DNA from: UBA8199 sp964507045
GTDB lineage: Bacteria; Verrucomicrobiota; Verrucomicrobiia; Limisphaerales; UBA8199
NCBI GenBank assembly: GCA_964507045.1
Contig: CAZDOO010000018.1
Span: 1-64,000 of the forward strand
DNA: 64,000 nucleotides
Direction of reading: 5' to 3'
The translations under genes and the position numbers were made by a program. The notes under the pieces were generated by a model. That model was not told the origin of the DNA and ran no database searches. It saw only the letters and a program-made list of their open reading frames with translations. This document shows positions 1 through 6,591 of this stretch, piece after piece. The stretch's first letter is position 1. Every line of letters starts with the position of its first letter.

Positions 1-47
1 GCGTAACCCACGACACCACAATGACTTATAGATCATTTCGTAACACC

Positions 48-241
48 CTCCGTAGGAGCGCCATACTTGTAGATCGAGCCGCCACACCACGCCAGCCAAG
101 CTCCGTAGGAGCGGCATGGCCCTTTCTCCCGCAGCCTCCGAACTCACGTCGCAGTAGCAGTTTAACGCATCCCATGCCGCTCCTACGGAGCTCACGCGCT
201 GCTTTCAATGCCGGTGCTACAAATATGGCGCTCCTACGGAG
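48..241. repeat. Cluster of four REP-like repeats with core CTCCGTAGGAGCG
   Basis: The 13-mer CTCCGTAGGAGCG occurs at 48-60 and 101-113 on the + strand and in reverse orientation at 178-190 and 229-241. Each core is itself a small hairpin (CTCC-GTA-GGAG). Copies 1 and 4 share the extension GCCATAYTTGTAG and copies 2 and 3 share GGCATGG, so the array is an inverted set of two pairs. It fills the space downstream of the cation exchanger gene. The mixed orientation and hairpin core fit REP-type dispersed repeats; I believe the motif also occurs in other phyla, but that is from memory. No convincing gene lies in 1-346. Confidence 0.7.
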
Positions 242-346
242 CTTTCTACCGGCCTCTGCCATTCCACCGAAAACGTGGATGAACCTTGTTGCGCGCCTGT
301 TGCTCAACCCAATGGTAGCGTTGGCGGCAGTCGCCGTCATGTCGTT

Positions 347-1297
347 TCAGGGTTTTGGCCAGAGATGCCACAAGTAGCCGCCGTACAGGCCGAGGAGCAG
401 GCCGCCTTCCCAGCGTTTCAATTTGAACCCCGTCCACGCGATCGCCAGGAGCACGGCGGAAATGCCGATCATGATCCAAGTGTCGGCCAGACTCACGCCT
501 TGGCCATCGACAGGCGAGGCGAGGATGCCGCTGACGCCAAGGATGGCCAGGATGTTGTAAATGTTCGATCCTATGACGTTGCCGATGGCAATGTCAGGTT
601 GCTTGCGCCAGGCGGCCATAAGCGAGGAGGCCAGCTCCGGCAGGCTGGTGCCCGCCGCAACAATGGTTAGTCCAATAACCGCGTCGCTGACTTTAAGCAT
701 GCGCGCGAGGTCGACCGCCCCAGTGACGAAAAGACGCGAGCCCAGTACCAGCACGGCCAGGCCCGCCAGGATGAAGGCCAGGTCCTTCCAAGCGGAGCCC
801 CTCGGTTTGGGCACGCCGTCGTCGAACTCCCTTTGCACCTCTGGGCTGGTCTGGCGCCGGGCAATGCGGATGTTCATCAAGGTGTAAACCACAATCAGTC
901 CCAGGAAAACCGAGGCCTCCCAGAGATCAACGCGCGCATCTCGGAAGAAGAGCAAGAACAACAGGGCCACCCCGAGCATCACCGGCGTGTCCAGCTTCAG
1001 GATTTGCATTTGCACGCGCATGGGGCAGATCAAGGCGGTAAGCCCGAGGATGACACCGATGTTGAAAATGTTCGAACCGACGGCGTTGCCAATGGCGATG
1101 CCGCCCTGGCCCTTCGTCGCGGCCATCGTGCTGACGATCAGCTCCGGAGTGCTGGTGCCGTAGGCCACGACCGTGAGCCCTACCAGCAATGGCGTCACGC
1201 CCAGGCGCACCGCCAGCGAGGCGCCGCCGCGGACGAGCCATTCGGCCCCGAAATACAAGGCCACTAGCCCCGTTACCAGCATTGACGCAATGAACAT
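347..1297 (-). CDS. Calcium/sodium antiporter (CaCA family, YrbG-like)
   Basis: This 316-residue membrane protein should exchange Ca2+ (or another cation) for Na+ or H+ across the inner membrane. It has about ten hydrophobic segments arranged as two homologous halves. Each half carries an alpha-repeat: TPLLVGLTVVAYGTSTPEL with GNAVGSNIFN in the first, and VIGLTIVAAGTSLPEL with GNVIGSNIYN in the second. The G(T)S-PEL and GN-GSN motifs hold the acidic and polar ion-coordinating residues of the family. A start at the ATG at 1297 (MFIASM) puts a membrane segment at the N terminus and gives the usual family length of about 315-325. The frame stays open 26 codons upstream, but that stretch is unlike the family. 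No operon partner is seen. Confidence 0.9.
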   Translation of the reverse strand: MFIASMLVTGLVALYFGAEWLVRGGASLAVRLGVTPLLVGLTVVAYGTSTPELIVSTMAATKGQGGIAIGNAVGSNIFNIGVILGLTALICPMRVQMQILKLDTPVMLGVALLFLLFFRDARVDLWEASVFLGLIVVYTLMNIRIARRQTSPEVQREFDDGVPKPRGSAWKDLAFILAGLAVLVLGSRLFVTGAVDLARMLKVSDAVIGLTIVAAGTSLPELASSLMAAWRKQPDIAIGNVIGSNIYNILAILGVSGILASPVDGQGVSLADTWIMIGISAVLLAIAWTGFKLKRWEGGLLLGLYGGYLWHLWPKP

Positions 1298-1419
1298 TGG
1301 TTTGAAAAAGATTACCCGGCAACCTTGCCGGTGAACAGCCCCCTCCGGTTCTCCCCTCGTGTGGCTGTCACCCATCGGCGACCGTCACGGCACGCACGAC
1401 CAGCACGGAAGAGAGAATT

Positions 1420-1475
1420 ATTGATAAGAAATTGCTTTCTGCGCGCCCGCCCGTACTGGACGCTGCGCGGGTGAG
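1420..1475. repeat. 56-bp direct repeat, copy 1
   Basis: These 56 bp are identical to 2347-2402 in the same orientation; the flanking bases differ at once on both sides. The two copies enclose the double-CXXCG gene and its upstream tail, with a period of 927 bp. The repeat begins ATTGATAAGAAATTGC and ends CTGCGCGGGTGAG. Confidence 0.95.
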
Positions 1476-1519
1476 TATTTCTTGCCGCTCTTCACCTGGC
1501 CCAGGGGGACGTAAAACAG

Positions 1520-2251
1520 TTAATCGGACGGCGTTATTTCAAAGCAAAGTCCTGAGAATCTGTTCGCTTCTATCGCGGCAACGATCTCTTCAGAGAAGAT
1601 GATAGGACTGAGAGCGTCCCTAAGAACAAAAACGCTCTCGTTTGCGGCGGTGTTTGGCCTTTCGACAACGAATCGCTCTCTTCCTGCGCCTTTCTCACAA
1701 CACTGACAAAACTTGTTCCCAGAACCAGTCGCCGACCTACCAACAGGAGGTGCCCATATCTGAACATAAGGTTCCTGCAGTCTCCGGGGAGGGAACTTCA
1801 GTTCCACATCAAACACGTGAAGTTTGTGACCTAGCGCTTCAATCTGGCTTGCGACATTCCTGCGAACTAACAAGGTGAACGGATCGGGCATAAGGAAATC
1901 AGCCGGTTTAGGTTTGGAGTACAACTTTCCTTTGTAGCGGCCAAACATGGCTGAAGGGGGAAGAGGATACTCTAGAGGCAACACTTTTCGGATCTGACAC
2001 TTCACATCTTCAAATTCCTTCCACGTAAAGCCCTGAGGATCAGTTCCACGCAACCGCGTCTTGCCCCACCTGAGCCGTTTCTCCAAATGGTTCTGAAGTA
2101 ATTGCTTTAAATCGATCCAGGGATACTGGACGCTCGGTACGCCGCCCCCTTTCCCACAGATAGGACATACGAGAAGTGGAAGACTATGTGGCTCCTGTCC
2201 TTCAACCGGGCACGCCGGCATTGACGACCACTTCACATTGAAGAACCGCAT
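1520..2251 (-). CDS. Double-CXXCG motif protein (SitI6/Gmx_para_CXXCG-type immunity protein)
   Basis: This 243-residue cytoplasmic protein fits the family first described as Myxococcus 'double-CXXCG' paralogues, some of which are immunity proteins to contact-delivered Sit toxins. It begins MRFFNVKWSS, has a first knuckle CPICG near residue 29 and a second, CQCCEKGAG, in the C-terminal third. Between them lie the YPWIDL segment, a long FPL-like middle and the LLVRR strand typical of the family. The ATG at 2251 is chosen because family members begin with MRFF or similar; an upstream in-frame ATG at 2326 would overlap the preceding coding tail. It follows that tail by 7 nt, the normal toxin-immunity spacing, but no intact toxin gene precedes it. 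Immunity function is inferred from the family. Confidence 0.75.
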   Translation of the reverse strand: MRFFNVKWSSMPACPVEGQEPHSLPLLVCPICGKGGGVPSVQYPWIDLKQLLQNHLEKRLRWGKTRLRGTDPQGFTWKEFEDVKCQIRKVLPLEYPLPPSAMFGRYKGKLYSKPKPADFLMPDPFTLLVRRNVASQIEALGHKLHVFDVELKFPPRRLQEPYVQIWAPPVGRSATGSGNKFCQCCEKGAGRERFVVERPNTAANESVFVLRDALSPIIFSEEIVAAIEANRFSGLCFEITPSD

Positions 2252-2258
2252 GGTAATG

Positions 2259-2402
2259 TTAGTAATCCGTAGGCGTGATATCATCAATCCCAAAAAGCTT
2301 CGCAACCTGCCTTTCAAATGCCTCAACCTCGGGTTTCAACGCTTCAATTGATAAGAAATTGCTTTCTGCGCGCCCGCCCGTACTGGACGCTGCGCGGGTG
2401 AG
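2259..2402 (-). pseudogene. C-terminal remnant of a possible toxin gene upstream of the double-CXXCG gene
   Basis: The frame ending at the TAA at 2259 reads EALKPEVEAFERQVAKLFGI followed by DDITPTDY. This has the composition of a genuine charged helical protein tail. Upstream of it the frame runs straight into the 56-bp direct repeat and then into unconvincing sequence, so no toxin body is present. It ends 7 nt before the immunity-type ATG. I do not recognise the family of the tail; calling it a toxin remnant rests on position alone. Confidence 0.4.
2347..2402. repeat. 56-bp direct repeat, copy 2
   Basis: Perfect copy of 1420-1475 in the same orientation. Read on the minus strand it sits immediately 5' of the toxin-tail remnant, whereas copy 1 sits just beyond the 3' end of the immunity-type gene. 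It therefore marks both edges of one gene cassette. Confidence 0.95.
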
Positions 2403-3223
2403 GGAGAATTGGTTTGCGGGTCTCACCAAGCATAATTCGACCTTCTCAGGAGCCGGGCTGGGCGTCAACGCGTTTATTTGCGGCAATTCTTGCCCGCCCG
2501 GGAGTTTCCGACGGCCAGTTCTGGGCGCGGAGGGCGTCGCGGGACAGGAATGGAGCCCAAAGGCCCGGTGCACGGGCGCACCCCGCCCCCAGCCGGCTCA
2601 ACGATGCGGCCTTCTTCAGTCGGTCAGCACGTTCTCGTAGTCGGGCATCGGGTCGAGGCAGGCTGGAGACTGGAGGCGGCAGGCTGGAGCCGATTCACTG
2701 CCTGCGCAGCGAGCGCAGAAGACCGTTGCCTCGCTTGCGGGTGATCTTGGCATTGAGCCAGGAGCGGCAGATGACGATGTCCGTGGGTGATTGCATCTTA
2801 ATCCGTGCCCATCCGAGTCATCCGTGGTTCTCCCCCATGGCCCCCTCGCCTTCCCGCCCTGGAAAGAGTCTAGTGCGCTTCTTCCCTCTTTCCCTTGCCC
2901 TCCTGACCGGCGCTTGTTGGCTTCTTCGCGTCAATCGCACCGCGGTGCGGTGTGGGTTGGCCGGCAAAAACACAGTCAGCCGCGGACGGTGTTCGCGGTG
3001 GCTTGCGGGCGGTGCCTGCAAACCAGGCGGTGTGGCTGCTTCCAAACTGGCTTTGGTCCTTTCTCGGTGAGGAGGGGTTCGGTCGTACGCGAACGTCGTC
3101 CGAACGACAACTCGGTTGGTAACAACTGCGTCCGGGGTCAAATCCCTTGGACAGCGCCGGAGGTCGGCGGGCGGTGAATCAGACTTCGATCCTCGCCTCG
3201 ACGTCCGGCCGGAAAGGAACCAA
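2403..3223. other. Gene-poor region, no supportable gene
   Basis: Open frames here on both strands are proline/arginine-rich, lack ribosome sites and show no family features. At 2801-2830 there is a tract reading ATCCGTGCCCATCCGAGTCA followed by TCCGTGGTTC, related to the repeat arms near 37943 and 38050. The stretch looks like decayed accessory DNA continuing from the immunity cassette. Confidence 0.5.
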
Positions 3224-3280
3224 ATGAACAACGATCAGACCGTCCAGCGCTTCATCGAACAGGAAGTACTCGAGACATAG
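3224..3280 (+). pseudogene. Truncated gene start (18 codons, MNNDQTVQRFIEQEVLET)
   Basis: An ATG at 3224, preceded by GGAAAGGAACCAA (a good ribosome site), opens a frame that reads MNNDQTVQRFIEQ and then stops at the TAG at 3278-3280 after 18 residues. The first 13 residues resemble the N terminus of small helix-turn-helix proteins that I recall from related genomes, where the frame continues. This looks like a gene beginning cut off by deletion or insertion. The family assignment is from memory and is weak. Confidence 0.35.
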
Positions 3281-3406
3281 GGTAAAGTCTTGGCTCAGCA
3301 CGGATTTCCGGGGAACGCCGACGAAATTTCGTCATCGGTTCGCCTCGGCAGCCCCGAACCAGCAGGGTTCCGGGCTCGCGCCACCGCCCTCTCCACTCCC
3401 TATCCT

Positions 3407-3491
3407 CACCGTATCCTCACCGTTACCTCACCGTTGAACCTCTGCAAGGTTTGCAGAGGTTCAACGGTGAGGTAACGGTGAGGATACGGTG
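3407..3491. repeat. Perfect palindrome 1 (41-bp arms, 3-nt loop)
   Basis: Arms 3407-3447 and 3451-3491 are perfectly complementary around the loop GGT. Reading outward from the tip the right arm is TTGCAGAGGTTCAACGGTG, then AGG and units TAACGGTGAGG and ATACGGTG, that is, tandem 11-bp units WWACGGTGAGG. Degenerate units continue on the right to about 3511. The surrounding 3281-3736 has no supportable gene. The element is related to those at 16494-16562 and 48883-48957. No T-tract follows, so it is not an ordinary intrinsic terminator. Confidence 0.95.
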
Positions 3492-3736
3492 TGGTAACGA
3501 CGTGGATACGGCAGGCGACAGGAAGCGCCGAGGGGACCGGCAGGTAAGGCTGAAGAACTCTCCCTGTCTCAAAATAGGACAGGGCACTCCATGCAGAGCG
3601 GGAGACGTTCCCTGCAGAGAGGCTAAATCAAGGCCGGGTCATTCGCGGGCGTCGGGCGTCCGCACCCGCACGGACGATAGTAACGACCGAGGGGTCTGGG
3701 CGTTCCCCGGAACTCTGTGATGAGCCAAAGTTTTGG

Positions 3737-3919
3737 TCAAGTTGCGCCCGTGATGCCCCGCACCCATAACCTGCTCCGCCGCACCTGTCGCCAGCGAGCA
3801 CAGTTCCTCAACCAGTCAAGAGTCTGCTCCGGCGGCCATTCCGTCCCAGGTCGAACCCAAACGCTGCGATACCTGGAGCCGTTGGGCCCGTCAATTGCGA
3901 CGTTTGCAGGGAACCGCAT
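3737..3919 (-). CDS. Small hypothetical protein (60 aa)
   Basis: A 60-residue frame begins at the ATG at 3919, preceded by GGGGAGGAATC, one of the strongest Shine-Dalgarno matches in the window, 4 nt from the start codon. The product (MRFPANVAIDGPNGSRYRSV at its N terminus) is soluble, rich in Arg and Trp, and has no motif I recognise. It is transcribed divergently from the WYL regulator. A plus-strand frame across the same DNA has no ribosome site. It could be a real small protein or the 5' part of a broken gene. Confidence 0.45.
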   Translation of the reverse strand: MRFPANVAIDGPNGSRYRSVWVRPGTEWPPEQTLDWLRNCARWRQVRRSRLWVRGITGAT

Positions 3920-3985
3920 GATTCCTCCCCAGGTTGAACGATTTCCGTTTTGCCGATGCGCTCGCTTTTGCTATCAGATGTGGAT

Positions 3986-4987
3986 ATGAAAGCCCATGAG
4001 CCTGACAATCGCGGGCACTCGCGTCCGCCTTTGGAACGGATGTTGCGGATTCATCAGGCCCTGCACTCCAGCAGCTATCCGAACGCCCACACCCTGGCGC
4101 GCGAGTTGGAGGTAAGCGCCAAGTCCATTCAGCGCGACGTGGAATTCATGCGCAGCCGCCTCAACTTGCCGATCGCGTACGATAGCAGCCGGTTCGGCTA
4201 CTTCTATACCGAGGACGTTAAGGCTTTTCCCACGCTGCAAATCACAGAGGGTGAGCTCGTCGCCCTGGTCGTGGCCGAAAAGGCCCTCCGCCAGTATCGC
4301 GGCACCAGCTTCGAACAGCCACTGCTGAGCGCCCTCAGAAAGATGGAGCAATCGCTCCCCGACACCATTTCGCTCAGCCTCAACGACATCGCACAGACGA
4401 TTTCCTTCCGCACGCGCGCGGAGCCGATTCTGGACCTCGAGATCTTCGATGCGCTGGCCAAAGCCACCGCCGGGCGCCGCCAGATCGAGATCACGTATCG
4501 CAAGCCGGGCCAGCGACGCGCCGACCAGCGGATTGTGGACCCGCACCACCTTGCCAACATCAACGGGGAGTGGTTCCTTTTTGCGTTCGATCACCTGCGC
4601 AATGACCTCCGCACATTCGTTCCCGCTCGCATCAAAGCGGTTCGCCCCACTGGCAAGAGCTTCCAGCGCCAGCAGGCGTTTTCTCTGGAAAAGCGCCTGC
4701 GGGGCAGCTTTGGCGTCCAGTCCGGTCACGGCAACTTCGAGGTCGTCATCCGCTTCAATGAGCGTGTCGCCGATTTCATCCGCGAGAAGAAGTGGCACGA
4801 CTCCCAACAACTGCGCGAGCTTAAGTCAGGCGGCGTCGAACTGCGCCTGACGCTGTCCAGCCTCGCCGAAGTGGGGCGGTGGGTGCTGAGCTGGGGAGGC
4901 GATGCCGTGGTCGTCCGCCCCGCCGAACTGGCCCAGCTCGTCCGGCAAGCAGCCCAAAAAGTCCTGCGCTCCGGCGCGTTGCGTTGA
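3986..4987 (+). CDS. WYL-domain transcriptional regulator (YafY/PafC type)
   Basis: This 333-residue cytoplasmic protein is a ligand-responsive DNA-binding regulator. Residues about 15-70 form a winged helix (ERMLRIHQALHSSSYPNAHT, then LARELEVSAKSIQRDVEFMR). A WYL domain follows from about residue 150, with ITYRKPGQ and the segment HHLANINGEWFLFAFDH that corresponds to the WYL core, and then a C-terminal WCX-like domain. Family members bind small molecules or nucleic acids through WYL. The ATG at 3986 is chosen because the two upstream in-frame starts (TTG 3950, ATG 3956) add residues unlike the family. Its target is unknown; the neighbouring DUF1254 gene is convergent, so co-regulation is not evident. 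Confidence 0.88.
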   Translation: MKAHEPDNRGHSRPPLERMLRIHQALHSSSYPNAHTLARELEVSAKSIQRDVEFMRSRLNLPIAYDSSRFGYFYTEDVKAFPTLQITEGELVALVVAEKALRQYRGTSFEQPLLSALRKMEQSLPDTISLSLNDIAQTISFRTRAEPILDLEIFDALAKATAGRRQIEITYRKPGQRRADQRIVDPHHLANINGEWFLFAFDHLRNDLRTFVPARIKAVRPTGKSFQRQQAFSLEKRLRGSFGVQSGHGNFEVVIRFNERVADFIREKKWHDSQQLRELKSGGVELRLTLSSLAEVGRWVLSWGGDAVVVRPAELAQLVRQAAQKVLRSGALR

Positions 4988-4991
4988 CTCG

Positions 4992-6440
4992 CTAGTCAGT
5001 TCGCTTGACTGGCGGAATCTTCCAGGAGCCGTTGATGAGGGATTCTTGCGGCCGGTAAAACCGCAGCATGAGCATGAACTTATCTTCTGGCGCCGGCAGC
5101 CAGTTGGCTTCCCTGTCCGCACCCGGAGGGTATTTCTGGAGGTAGAGATCGAGCGAACCATCAGGATTGAAGTTGAGCGGGTCTCGCCCCCGAAGCGCAT
5201 ACCGGCACAGGGGATTACTCACAAAGAAATAGTCGCTGCCATACATCGTCAGCGACCAGAAACTGTTCGTGCTCGGGGCTTGACCTGGCGCGAAGTGCAT
5301 CACGTACCGGAAGTTTCCGCTGTATGACTGCCCGGCGCCATCCACCGTCGAAATCGCGTAGAGCATATCCTCCGGGCGGCCGGCCCCGAGCCCCACGGCG
5401 GCGATCAAAGCCCGCTGCGTGTAATCAGTGCCGTAAGCGCCGATCTTCACCGTCCACCTCCAGCCGTCCTGGAAGGTCCAGGCACTTGCCTTGCCCCCTT
5501 CCTTGAATGAACCCATGATCTTGCCGAGAGCGGTAGTGGGAACATATTGAAGCACCTGTATCACGGCGGGGTCCAGCCTGCCGATGTCGAAAGGCTGTCC
5601 CGGCACAATGCCCAGCCGGGCCATTCTTTTGACCACCGGCGCGTCGGCGCGCACGGGCGGATTGTCTTTCATCAAGAGGGCCAGCCGGTTGAAGTAGCTG
5701 GCCGGGCCCAGCACGTTGACCTGTTCGCTTGCCGACGTCTGCATGTTGACGTCAGCATCTACCTGCCCCGGAGGCGGAACGTAGGGCTTGCCATACGAGC
5801 TGAGCGGCACGGCCGAGCACTGGTCCTGCAGCACATGCGCGGCCGCGAGATCTTCCGGGCTGCCGGTGCAATAAACGCGGCCCGGCACCCACACAATACT
5901 GGTGGGCGATTTGTATTCCTTCAACCCGCGTGGCAGCTTGCCTTTCCAGCCCGGGCCGGTGATGGCGAATTCCTGCAAACCAGTGCCGGTCGTCTGCTTG
6001 CCCGCCGGCGCGAACACGGCAGTCCACCCATCAAGCACCGGGAACAGGCAGCAGCGGTCTTTCGGGTCCGGAAGGCTCAGCACCCAGGGCTCCCTGGCGA
6101 CATCCAGCCAAGTACCGGTGTACAGCGTGTCGGCATTGGGCACGGTGATCTCGCGGTCCAAGGCAAGCGGAAGCGCGCGAATGCGCGCGAACTGCCCTTG
6201 CGGGGCGCGCACCCCTTCGGGCTGGCGTACGTTGGTCATGCACCGCCGGGTCATGTCCATCGTAACCAGTGGATAGCCGAAAATGTAGGCCTCGACTGCT
6301 ATGTCGAAGGCTTCTTTTGACGTCAGAGCCTGTTTGCCAACCGAGGATTTGGGCACAGCTCCAACCTCGCGCCCCGCCAGCAACGCTGTGGCGATCGCGC
6401 CGGCCAATGCCCCCTGAAGAAGAATACGCCTCACATTCAT
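4992..6440 (-). CDS. DUF1254/DUF1214 domain secreted protein
   Basis: This 482-residue protein has an N-terminal signal peptide (hydrophobic stretch ILLQGALAGAIATALLAG). It is followed by the DUF1254 region (EAYIFGYPLVTMDMTRR; PNADTLYTGTWLDV) and the C-terminal DUF1214 region (FWSLTMYGSDYFFVSNPLCR; DREANWLPAPEDKFMLMLRF). Proteins with this pair are periplasmic or secreted, and their biochemical role is not established. The ATG at 6440 is chosen because it gives a normal signal peptide; the frame continues upstream into the tail of the tyrosine kinase gene without family similarity. It ends 4 nt from the convergent WYL regulator. Confidence 0.88.
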   Translation of the reverse strand: MNVRRILLQGALAGAIATALLAGREVGAVPKSSVGKQALTSKEAFDIAVEAYIFGYPLVTMDMTRRCMTNVRQPEGVRAPQGQFARIRALPLALDREITVPNADTLYTGTWLDVAREPWVLSLPDPKDRCCLFPVLDGWTAVFAPAGKQTTGTGLQEFAITGPGWKGKLPRGLKEYKSPTSIVWVPGRVYCTGSPEDLAAAHVLQDQCSAVPLSSYGKPYVPPPGQVDADVNMQTSASEQVNVLGPASYFNRLALLMKDNPPVRADAPVVKRMARLGIVPGQPFDIGRLDPAVIQVLQYVPTTALGKIMGSFKEGGKASAWTFQDGWRWTVKIGAYGTDYTQRALIAAVGLGAGRPEDMLYAISTVDGAGQSYSGNFRYVMHFAPGQAPSTNSFWSLTMYGSDYFFVSNPLCRYALRGRDPLNFNPDGSLDLYLQKYPPGADREANWLPAPEDKFMLMLRFYRPQESLINGSWKIPPVKRTD

Positions 6441-6591
6441 TATCGTGATCCGTTCACATCCCTTTACAGTATAAGCTTGCTTCCGTCCATATCCCGGACT
6501 GAGATTGCCCGGCGCGGGGTGAGCTATGTAGCTCCGCGACAAGCGATTCTTCACTGGCACTTCGCACGAAGAATCGAAGTCGGGCCGCGTC

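Noticed and set aside
2414..3070. 218-codon frame in the gene-poor region
   Set aside because: Biased composition, no ribosome site, crosses the ATCCGTG repeat tract and matches nothing recognisable.
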